Source of the DNA: Brachionus koreanus
Lineage: Eukaryota; Rotifera; Eurotatoria; Ploima; Brachionidae
Reading direction: 5' to 3'
Length of the DNA stretch: 34,182 nt
Assembly (NCBI GenBank): GCA_016987375.1
Contig: PJRA01000428.1
Coordinates: 570,009-604,190 of the forward strand
The notes below the pieces were generated by a model. The model ran no database searches. It saw only the letters and a program-made list of their open reading frames with translations, and was not told the DNA's origin. The translations under genes and the position numbers were made by a program. Shown here piece after piece: positions 1 to 11,100 of the stretch; the first letter of the stretch is position 1; each line of letters begins with the position of its first letter.

Positions 1-1214
1 AAAATCATAATTCTATTGAAAAATAAAGTCTTTACATCAGAAAAAAAAACCAGAACTTAATATCATTTTTATTTTTTGAGATATTCGCTTTTAATTTTTG
101 TCCATTTACATATGCATCACCCGTTAAGTTTAAGTTTATGGAATTCATGTTGAATCTTGTGACACTTAATAAGTTCCCCCGCCTGCTTTTTTTCTAAATT
201 ATCATCCAATCCAAAGTATCTCGCCTTTCAAATTATAGCTTTGATTTAAGCTCTGGAAATTTCGAAAACTTCCTTTACTTTACTTTACATTCTCTATGAT
301 TCAAAGCGCTTACTAGAAACTCAAAGTGAGGTCGAATGAAAGACTTGAAAAGGAAATTAACCAGGCTTTTTGTGAATATTTAAAAGTGTTGGTAATTTTA
401 TAAGCCGCTTTCATTGCTCTTGCAGCTTTCCGCTTTGATTGTTCATTAGGTCACTGGTGATATTAATATTTTAAAACCGAAAAATCATAAAATATTTGAT
501 ATATATTTTTTTTTATAAATTTGAAAAGATATCTAATTTTAATTTATAAAAATATTTATATTTTTGAACTATTTTATCTTCAGCTTATATTCGATCAAGA
601 TTTTTTAATTTTTTTTTCTAATTTTCAGTCAATCTTATTGTCAGTCTGTTTTAAATATAAAAATAATCTTTTTTGCCTCGGGAATAATCCTTATCATTTT
701 TTCTATCAAAAAAATTAAATTATATTAAAAAAATGAAAGATAAAATAAAAATAAATTGCAAATTTCAATTAACAACTAAAATATAATAAAAAATCACTAA
801 AAAATATCTACTATTCTAACAAAATTTTAAAACATAATTGAAACATCTAAATTAAAAAATTTTGACTACTCGAATTATGCATTTTTTAGAGACTTTGTTA
901 ATCATATGATATGGGAATTAAATTATCAAGTAATTAATTTTAATTTTTTTTATAAATAAATTAAAAGAAACCAAAAGCAAAAGAATATTTTGATATTCTG
1001 AGGTTTAAATTTTACATATATGAAAATGCCAGAATATCAACGGGTAATGAGATAATATAAAATTTTATGTTTTAAAAATTTACTTATTTAATTTAATGTA
1101 AATTTTTAATTTTCAAAGTCTAAAAATATCTGGCCCTATAAATAACTGTTCTTTTTAAATTAGTTTTTTTGGATTAACAGATAAAATTAACACTTATAAT
1201 TCCTATTTGTCTTT

Positions 1215-1237
1215 TGTGTGTATATATATATATATAT
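1215..1237. repeat. TG/TA dinucleotide microsatellite
   Basis: A short run of TG units passes directly into about eight TA units. It is a simple-sequence repeat and probably polymorphic in length. Confidence 0.85.
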
Positions 1238-2017
1238 TAGTGTAAATTCTGATTTGAATTAAATATTTTTATGAAAAGTTATTAATCAAATATCGATTTT
1301 TTTAAAGTGTTTTTAAAGCATACTAAGAGAATGCAAATTCGACAATTTTTAGACTTTGCCTTTTGAACCAATGATCAATATTCAAATTTTTTTATCAAAA
1401 TAATGAATTGAGATCGAGGACACTGTGCTCAAATAGGTACCAGGTGTCTTATTTTGCCTAGAACTTGTTAAAAGTTTGTCAACTTGATACCAATAATAAA
1501 ATTAAAGCTAGAAGAGCTTGATAATAAATTTCTAAAATTATGTTATCTGATTATTAGTTGATATTTTATCAAAGTTCAAAAAATTTTGCAAGCCATTATG
1601 AATCACCCGTTAACTAAGTGCTTGATTGGTAATAATTTCTTTTTTTTTTAAGATTATGATAGTTTTGTTCTTAAACAGAAATAAAGGTACAAAATTGTGA
1701 TATTTAAAATTAAAATAATATCATTATTAAATAAGAAAATCTATTATGTTTTCATTTTTAAATTTTTAAATTACTATTATTTTTATTAATTTTTTTTATT
1801 TAAATTCAATTAAAAAAAACTTGACTTAATAAAGCTATACTTAATTTTTTTTTAAAATCAATTTGCAACGAGTAAAAATAAGACTTAATGTAAATAGTGT
1901 TTTTATTACAATTATAAATAATTTAAAACTCGGAACTAAATATACTGTAAACGAAGATCTTTTTATCGAAAAAAAAAAGAGAAATTTTTAAATTTATTTA
2001 TTTTTTGATATGTGATA

Positions 2018-2100
2018 TTTTTTATACTATTTACAATAATAGTATAAAAAAATACTATTAGTGCAAACATAAAAATTTAATTAAAATTTAAATTTTTATG
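2018..2100. repeat. Two adjacent perfect inverted repeats (hairpins)
   Basis: The first hairpin has 14-bp perfect arms at 2018-2031 and 2038-2051 with a 6-base loop. The second has 12-bp perfect arms at 2068-2079 and 2089-2100 with a 9-base loop. Both are AT-rich, so chance cannot be excluded, but the tandem placement is notable. Confidence 0.6.
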
Positions 2101-2569
2101 TTTTGCTACTTTCAAACAAATATTGTTAATTTCTAATCGACAAATGCTTTCTTAAAATTTGGTCAATTTCCAATTTTTTAAGCTAATTCTTGTAGACACA
2201 AATGTCAAACGTCAAAAAATTAAAAAGTTAAGAGATATTTTTTATTTGTAAAAGCATTTTTGTTTCACATTTGAATGTGCATTTATTGATACATTCGAAA
2301 AAGGCAAATTGTAGGAAATAGTGAATTTTCTAAGGCCTCAAAGTCCACACTAAGGCTGCTTTTGCTCATTTTTTTATTCAGCATTTGTGGTATTATATTT
2401 TCGAAAAGAGCATAAGCCTCGAAAGGTTTTATTCTTTTTTATTTTCATTTTTTTTATTTTGATCTCTTCAGAGTCTAATAAAAGTATCATGTAAACTATC
2501 TGTTATTGAATTTATTTTAAAGAAGGATATTTTGTTAAAAAATAGATAAAATGAAATAAAGAGTAACAG

Positions 2570-4230
2570 GATACATATGTTTAGATATCTGATTGATGAG
2601 TAAAAAAGGAGGAAATAGTAAGGTAGCAATTACACAATGGATTAGGATATTCAATATATATTGATTCGAAACCTTGGTTATTTTCTTCCACTAGTCTGAC
2701 AACCAATGGAACAGAATGACTCAATCCTGCCTGTACATATATCTCAATCAGCTCAAAAAGTCGATTTGAAACTGTTACTAGTTTAAGTTTGTTAAAGAAC
2801 TCGTGATTCATTTTGTTGGAGGGAGTATAATATTTCAGATTCCAAATAGTTCGGACAGCTGAATTTTGATACATACAGACCCAAAACATTTTTTAATTTT
2901 TAATTTGATAGATATTTTTATTATATTAAGTCTTTAATTACAACATTTTTTTAAATGTTTTTTTACTTCTTTAAGGTACTTATTAGTTATATTTTCGAGA
3001 TCTTCTTTCTTCTGTAAATAGAAGCTGCCAAATCGTCTGTAAAAAGAAGAGAGTGTTGGCATTTGCTTTATCTCTTTTTGGTATGTCATTTTTGAATATG
3101 TTTAAAAAATGTTGATTGATTACTGAGCATTGTTGAATTCCTTCCTTTATAGGGTATTGATCATTTAAGTGACCATTTACATTTACTTTAAGATATCTGG
3201 AATGAAGAAATGATTTTATCCGGAAAATAAGATAGGAAGGAAGTTTTTTCTCAATTAATTTATAAAAAGGTCTCCCATGCAAAAACTCTATCAAAAGCTT
3301 TGTGTCGAAATAAAGACAACAGATCTTTTTCTTTCAACTAAAAGTTTCGGCTACCTTTTGAAAAAGGAAATATAGATTGCCTATGTTTTCTAAATCATGA
3401 CTGCTCCTTAATTAATAAGTTATTTCTCTCATGGAATGTATATATTCTTGAGTAAACTAACGTTACAGAAACTTAATTTCTGAAGGGGTTATTGCTCTCT
3501 TAGTTAATTACATACCATATTTTTGAGAAATCTAAGGTTGTATCTGCTATTTCAAAGTCATTCTCAGATATAACAAAATCTTGATGTGGACTAAAAGTTA
3601 TCTTTATCTTTAGTGAATTCTTTACCAATTTTTTCCTTATACGTTCATTTTGGAGCATTGGGTCATTACTTTTGATTTCCACTCAAGTTGATCTTTAGTC
3701 TTTACCCTTGCTTCACCCCGTGTCATTCCCAATTCGATCTTTAAACAAAATTTGCCTTGAACATTTTTTTTTATTTAAAATTTTTTATTTTTCTCCAAAA
3801 AGGCCTGATCTAGAGTGAATTTTTTACTATTTTATTTATAAATTCAAACCAATTTTGATTCCAAAACTTCTTTCAACTTAAACATAAATCAGATGTTGGC
3901 TTATTAACGACTATTTTTAAAGAAGAACATTTTGATTTATGAAACAGCGTTTTTGTTTTCTTACGTTTCTTTATAAATAAAACAATTTCCTTGGGGTAAA
4001 TTTGATCTGAAAAATTTTTGAGACTGGAGCGAGATATTTTTTGTGCCAGCTTTAACAATATTTGGACGATTGTAAATACTCAACAAACAACTTTGTGCTT
4101 TTCAGACTTATCTTGATGCAAAGAAGTTCTCCATTAAAAAGATCAAATGAAAAGTCTTAAATTCAAGTCATTTTACTAAAATGGATACTCCTCCACCGTT
4201 ACTATTTTTGGTCTTATCTATTGCGTTATA
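2570..4230 (-). mobile_element. Degenerate jockey/CR1-like LINE (EN, linker, RT and C-terminal pieces)
   Basis: Read on the minus strand, pieces of a non-LTR retrotransposon ORF2 occur in the expected order. About 4215-4080 resembles the endonuclease domain (SNGGGVSILVK, then LSIYNRPN). About 3620-3500 resembles the linker between endonuclease and RT. About 3340-2983 is RT: a YFD...KAFDRV region (motif A), then GIQQCSV.....FLNIFKNDIP in place of GVPQGSV....FNIFINDIP. The catalytic xDD survives only in a shifted frame as LLFTDDLAASIY. Positions 2889-2581 match the C-terminal segment (NSAVRTIW.LKY.TPSNK). Frameshifts, stops and deletions make it non-functional. Family placement comes from these motifs only. 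Confidence 0.8.
3635..3750 (-). mobile_element. Tail fragment of a second LINE family embedded in the first
   Basis: The minus strand reads MTRGEARVKTKDQLEWKS, matching the C-terminal end of RTE/CR1-like ORF2 (the .W.EA..KAKDR..W pattern). Nearly the same DNA recurs on the plus strand at about 26440-26495, and a more diverged copy lies on the minus strand near 31840-31900. It sits between the endonuclease and linker pieces of the surrounding LINE relic, so it looks like a nested or recombined insertion. Confidence 0.6.
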
Positions 4231-4239
4231 ATTTTTGAA

Positions 4240-5130
4240 ATTGAAGAATAATATGGATTTTTAAAATTTAAGTTTTTATTTTTTTATTATCAGTGAATTT
4301 TTCTATATCAACTGTAAATTAAATTTAACATCTAATTAAAACAATTTGGTCTATTAAAGAGAAAATCTGAAGCCAATTTTTTTATCGCCATTAAAAAACA
4401 TAAGTCTATTAAAAACGGAGGCTTTTTTATTCAAATTTTTCAACGCTTCAGTTAATAGATTTTTTTAAACATTTTTAGATTTATTTTTTTAGCAAAGTGA
4501 GCTTTTGTTAGGTTAAAATTGATACATTCATTTTGTATTTAATTTAGAAATTAAAGACTTGCAAAAAGTCGTGCTACTTTCACCAATATTATTAAAAATT
4601 CAAATATAATAAATATTATTCACGTTTGTGCCCAAAAAGTTAACATAAACAAATGCATAAAAATAAAAAATTATAAATTAATAAATAATCAAGGTATTCA
4701 TTAGATAGTGCAAGTATATATTATGTCCAATATACGACACAATAAAATCATAATCAGGTTCATAATTAAAAAGTGGACATTAAAATACCAACACCTTAGC
4801 CGATAGATCCAACGAATAAAAGAACTAAAAACTTTCTTTGATCACTAATTTTTACATAATTACAAGAGTTTAAATTATATCAACAGATAAAAATATTAAC
4901 TGTTTTTTTTTTTGATATTTCATAACTTTAAATTTATATTTTATTGTAGAAAAAATTTAATAAAAGAATTTTCCTTAATTTCAGAAAATAAAAATTTTAG
5001 ATCATTTAGCGTGCAATAGAACTACAATGCTTTTTATAAATTTCACTTAAGAACGGCTAAAATTCGACATTATCCATTTGACTCAATTTAATCAAAGACC
5101 AACATCAAAGTTAAAAATCTTGATCGTATT
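4240..5130. other. Intergenic region upstream of the USP gene
   Basis: No gene is seen. It must contain the promoter and 5' UTR of the plus-strand protease gene if 5131 is the true start. I could not identify a TATA box or other clear element. Confidence 0.5.
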
Positions 5131-8100
5131 ATGTATTTAAATGAGCGTGGCTTGTATATTAAAAATCATTCGCATGATTCTGACAACTCGTCAACACACA
5201 CTTCTTCACCTTCATCGTCAAGCTCTCATAGCTCTCAAAATATACGCTTACAAAAATCGTTTTTGAAAAAAGACGCTTGTGATTCGGTTACCAAGTCATT
5301 GTTGACTATTGACGAGAGTGGTAGTTTCATTAGGCAAACAACCCAATCGGCTACATTATACAAAAACGAACCAGAACTTGCTAAGCATTTGAATCAATCG
5401 CTTGACTCTGCTGTCAAAGCTAATTTTAAGTATGCTTTTTATATAACTTATCACACTATACTGTTTTTAAAATGTTCTTGGGAAAATTAAGTTTTTTTCT
5501 CTTATTATGCTGAAATTTAGTTGTCATTAGATACTGAAAAACGCACTTAATTTTCATTTATAATTTCCAAATAAATCATAATTTACCCCAATTAAATAAG
5601 TTCTATACACGCGCACAGTAAATTGTTTATGTATAGGTAATTTTGAATGACATCATTTGATTTAAGACTTTAAATATTTCTATTTCGTATATTAGACTTT
5701 GAAGAGTAAAAGACTATTTTTTTATATTCGAAATTGCTCCATTTAGCTCATAAATCAAGTAAGAAAATTTTTTTAGTCCTTATTACTAGTCGAGGAAAAA
5801 ACTAAATAAATAATTATCTATTTCATTGATACTAATTAGGACATTATGCTAGATTTATGTTTGCACCAGTTAATAATTATTCAAATACAAGTTAAAATTT
5901 TAATCCGAAGGACCATGATAATTTTCTAAGCCAAGAAAATTTAAATTTCAAAATTAACAACCAAATTAGATTTTATGTCTTAATTTTTATTTAGCTTTTA
6001 ATTTGACATTAAAAGCGTTTTTTAAAATAATGATTGATTTAGATGACTTTTAAACTTGATGTTTTTAAATTAGAATATTCAATTTGCTTTAGAAATTAAA
6101 TTGCGTTTTATTATATAGCAATTTTCATAGCTAGTAAAGGTTCAAAACTTAAATAAGAAAATGATCACAAGTGATCTGATTACCTTTAATTAAAACAATT
6201 CTATAAATTCTAGTTTAGACAATTTAATAGCATCAATAGTAGTGATCTACAAGAGAGGGCATGTGGAGCGAAATTTGAACAAGAAGCCACATCTAGCCTC
6301 GCTATGGTAGGTGTCTGTAATCAAAAAGAAATATTATAATTAGTTATAAGCTAGACAAATTCATTTATATTCTAGGTTTTTAAAACAATAATTATTCAAA
6401 TTTTCAAATTTTATTTTAATTTAATAATTTATATTTAAATATTTATTCTTGTTCTTTTTAATTCTTTAAAATTCAATTTAATTTAATGCTATTTTATTGT
6501 GGTAAGTCACAAATTTTGCGTTTTTCCAAACTTTATTTAATTTATCGAAAAAAAAGAAATATAGACCATTATGCTACATGGACTTTAGCCATCTTTCAAC
6601 GAGTATTTCGATTCTTCTCTTGTATCATTCACGGCTTTTGGATGTGCAAGAAATTCAACCCCTTCCAGCTCTTTTATTTTTGCCATTGTTATTCTAGCTG
6701 GATGAAGTCTAACACTATCTTGAAGAAACAAATCTAGTCAAAGAAAGATTTTCTTGAAGCGAAGAATTATTCAGAATGAAGTTCTTCATTTATTTTTCAT
6801 TTAGCATATTAAGAAATTTCATCAAATACGCAACATCATCTGTTTAGCAAAGCGTGGTTTTTTAATGACTAGTTGATATTGTTTAGATGGGTTCAACCAT
6901 TAAACCAAAATTTTTAAAAAAGATCCACTTTTGATCACAAGTAATGATCTGTGTCAAAAGCCGTGAATCAAGAGAATGTTTTAAAACAGTTTCATGCCTG
7001 GTCTACTTGACCCTTTCTTTCTCTCTCGTATCAGCACTATTAAGATTTTTAAACCATTCTTGCTATAAGCACTATCTTTTCACCTCCCACAAGTTACTGC
7101 TATTGGTGAAAGACCGATTCTGAAAAAAAAAATTGGATAAAAATGCGAAAATTTCAAAATATTATTTAAAGTTTTCATCTAATAAAATTTTTTTAAAATT
7201 AAAAAATAAAGGGTTAGACATATTATTTTGAAAAGCATTCAAATCTGTTTATTTTAGCATAAAATGTGACAAAAGAATTTTTTGAATTACAAAGATGTTA
7301 AAATCTAAAATATCTGTTTTTTTTTTAAAAACGCAAAATTCAATTATTCAACACAATAGAATAGATGAGTTTGATTTTGAAATTTTATTTTCGATAATAA
7401 AATTTTCTTTTTTTAATATTTGACAATTAAATTAATTAAAACGAATTATGTAGCGTTTAATTTTTTGTTTCAATACCAATTTTTTTTAGAAAAAGCTTAT
7501 ATTATTTCGTTAAATGATTTATGATCAAACAATGAAAAAACGTTATTAAAATTAAAATTTCTAATCATAAATAGAATAATAAATTTTATAAATGAATGTT
7601 ATGTATAGCAAAAAAAATTTCTATGATGTTTTAAACACATAAAATGAAGGACTAGTCTCATCATGCTAGATTGTCGTCTTGTCGATTTTCTTTTTAAGTT
7701 CTTTACTCTTATTTGAGTTCAGAATTTTTTTGTCCAATTGATTCCAATCATAAACAACTAGTTACTGAAAAGGTTGTATCTTAATTCTATATTTTTTACC
7801 AATTGTTCCATCTTATTCTAAATAGAGCTTGTCAAGTTTAGTCAGGCCAACAATTTATTTTAATTAGAATTATTTTTATTTTATAATCAATTTGATGATT
7901 AATACACTAATTTGTATTTTTGACTAAGCTTTTTATATTTTAAATTTAATCTTTCATATTTAGTCTAGAGCTAAATTTACTCTATTAGCGTCTGAATTTA
8001 CTTGGTTTCACCAAAATATATTAAATTTTTACTGTGCATTTTTGCAGATTAAATAATTTAAAAATATTCTGAAATTTAATTATTTTGTTGTCAAAAAATA

Positions 8101-11100
8101 AAGGGAGTGCAAAATTTCCAAACCTTTATTTTAAACATGAACAGATATTCGAAAAGAGCTGAGATTTCACACACTTATTGCAATCTTCTTTTTGTATAGT
8201 TTTTTATAATAGCTTATGGGTATTTATATAATATAAGCTCTGAGGCATTACCATAAGGGTCGAATGTCCCTGACCTTAAATTTTATATTTCCTATAAGTT
8301 TTCTAAAAGCTTGTCCGATTAGCTATACAAAAATACCTTGACCAAAAATTTTCAATTATGGATCTCTCAAGTTATTTGACCTTGAGTGTAAGATAATTTT
8401 TTTAAGGCAATTTTTACCCTCAAAATTTTTTGCTTAGTCGGATAGACAGACTAAGTATTGTCAAAAATTTATTTTATTTTGTAAATATACATTCGTAAAG
8501 AGTTTGGCTAAAATCCAGTATGAATTTTCTCTTTCCGAATATGTGTTCATATCTTAGTATAGGTTTGAAAAACTTTAAGAAAATTCATTTTATGTAACGA
8601 TCTAGATTAAATCCTTTTTTAATAAAATAATGATAGCTAATCAATTTTTTTTTATAAAAAAATTATAAGAAAAGATAAATTCAATTTTTATTTTTTAAAG
8701 CAAAAATGAGATTTGTTTTTCTCTTAAACTTTAATTTAGAAATTAGTCTAATTTAATGCAAGATGAAAATAAATACTAGCTGAAATCGAATACTTTGCTT
8801 TCAATTTTTCATCATTACTTTTGTTCATTAAAAGAAATTCAGTGTGTCAAATTTTTATTATTCTTTGGAAAAATTCTATTATCAAATTATTTAAAAATTA
8901 AAACGAAAACACAGTTGTTTTTTGTTTTTAAATTAATTAAACAAAATTCCAATTGCTCAAAATTTAAATTCATCTTGTTTTTATTTTTCCCCAGTCTAGG
9001 AATTCAAATTATTCTTAAAAAATTTCAAATTTTCTCCTTGTTTACAAAACCATTATTCACTAAAAAGAAAATTACACGTGTATCAAGCTAATGGGCCGAT
9101 GTGATTGATAAAAAAAAAAAAAAAAAAAAAAAAATTAAAATTTTATTTTTTTAATTAACGAATTAATTGAATAAAACAATAATAAATAATTTTTTTGAAT
9201 TAATAAAAAGAAAAATAATAAATTTATTATATTTAACTTTAGGTCATTTGGATGCAACGATTCTGACGAGGTTATAAACTCATTGAAGAGCATTGAACCA
9301 GCCAACTCGTCGTGTACACAATTCTTAGACATTTTGCTAACTGAACAACAGCTCACTCCGTCGCCAAGTTCGTCCTCTTCGCCGCCATCGCCTCTTTCCT
9401 CGTCCAACTCGTCTATTAACTTTCGCACACTACCCATCCGCAAAAAGCTCAAAAAAAGCCTCAGCATCAAGTCAAACAGCTCGACACTGACCCAATACGG
9501 TGCAAAAATATTGAGCAAAGTTTCTCAATCTATACCGGCCTCACTGGTCAACAAGCAAAAAATGCACACCAAGCCGACAAACGATCTTTTTCTACCAAGT
9601 AGAAGAATACGAAAGTACATACCGTTTAATAGTGGCATTAAAAACCATGGCAACACTTGCTTTATGAACTGTGTGCTTCAGTCGCTGTTTCACTCGATGC
9701 CGTTTGTTCATTTTTTTTTCGTCGAGTACGAAAAAACAAAGCGTCGAGTCGAACAACAAGGTCTGAAAAACTGGACCAACAAACAGACTAGTCCGTTTAT
9801 TTTGTCCGAGCATGTGCTTTGTCTTTTAAAGTCACTGTGGCAAAATTCTTATGATTCGGTCTACTCGTTCGAGCTGAAACAACTAATCGGATTTCTTAAT
9901 CCGACGTTCGCCGGCGTAGAACAAAACGACTCGCACGAGTTCTGCATTTGGCTATTGGATAAGCTAAGCCAGGAATTGACTGTTAAAGCGATCGACTCTC
10001 GTGGCGAACATGTCTCAAGCTCGTACATTGACAGACTATTTCGAATAGAATTCAAGTCCACGATCACATGCTCCAAATGCAATTATAAAAGCAGCAAATC
10101 GGAAACTGATATGATGCTTTCGCTGCCACTACCGCAAACAAACGATGCAACTAGGAATGTGAGACGTGTATCGCGTCACATTCTTTACTCGTATTTGATA
10201 TTGACAAATGAGAAAACTCTCAAAAATATACTAGCCCAAGCCGACAGTCCATACGAAAATGTAAAATCAAAATTTTACATTGATCACGATCCTGACCGGT
10301 GCTACAAAATACCCTCAACGGTTCATTTAAGTATTGAAAATTTGCTAAGCAAAAGCAACGAGTCGTTTAGCTTTTTCACTAGGAGCAAAATAAATCCGAC
10401 ATTCCGTGACTTGAGATACTTTCTAGCGCACAATTTAAACATGAATCCAAGAAGTTTAGTGATATTTCAAATGGGAAAGCTGGACAGAATTATTAACGAT
10501 AAGGACAAAATGAGAGATGTGTTGTATGTCAATCTTAGTAGTTCGGCTGTACCTAAATTTTATGTGTTTGAGATGAGCGAGGACAAGAAGGCATCTAAGC
10601 CAGTCGAGCCGATGATTAATCTGCTTTGTTTTAATGTGTACGAAACCGAGACTAATGTGAACACTTGCTATGGCCTGCCATTTTCTCTCAAAATTAATCG
10701 AGACTGCTCATATTCGGATTTATGTCAGCAAATTTTAGCTGCGCAATCTAAACTACTTAAGCCTGTTAAATTGGAAAAATACATAGTAAGCTTTTTTTTG
10801 TTTCTATTTATAGGAAAAAAGAAATTTTGGAATTTGAAATAAAATTTTGCAACTTTTTGTTTTTGATTTTATGATATTATGGTAGGATTTAGGCCTAAGT
10901 TGATATATTAATTTTTAAAATATTCGATGCGGTTTTTTTATTAAATTTTATAAACTCATTTCTTTATTGATTAGTTTAACTTTAAAATCAATTAAGCTTC
11001 TCTTTTTTTTTTCACATTGATCTAACCAAAATTGATGTGTCCAAAGGTCTTCAATAATTTTTTAAGCTTCGAGAAAAAAAGTAAAAAAAGAAATTTAAAT

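Larger units (their letters stand above)
1..2570. other. AT-rich intergenic stretch without a recognisable gene
   Basis: I see no convincing coding region on either strand; the open frames here are short, AT-rich and lack motifs. It holds a small TG/TA microsatellite at about 1215-1237 and two adjacent perfect hairpins at 2018-2100. A 17-bp motif at 111-127 is repeated with one mismatch at 1597-1613. Confidence 0.7.
5430..9242 (+). other. Intron 1 of the USP gene (3.8 kb)
   Basis: The donor is AA|GTATGC after codon 99 plus two bases; the acceptor is TTTAACTTTAG at 9241-9242. Joining restores the frame as ...ANFK|SFGCND.... The intron holds a mariner relic (about 6530-7080), a locally GC-richer patch (6248-6330), a hairpin near 8433-8455 and an A25 tract (9110-9134). 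Retention would end the protein at 119 aa (stop at 5490). Confidence 0.8.

Noticed and set aside
521..718. 65-aa open frame on the plus strand
   Set aside because: Dominated by I, F, L, K, Y and N from AT-rich DNA, with no motif, signal peptide or context.
6486..6737. 83-aa plus-strand open frame
   Set aside because: It is the antisense of the mariner transposase relic.
8795..9091. 98-aa plus-strand open frame in USP intron 1
   Set aside because: Low-complexity F/L/K composition and no ATG (it begins at a TTG); likely chance.
9135..9518. 127-aa minus-strand open frame
   Set aside because: Antisense shadow of the Ser-rich USP exon 2; the acidic stretch is the complement of Ser/Pro codons.
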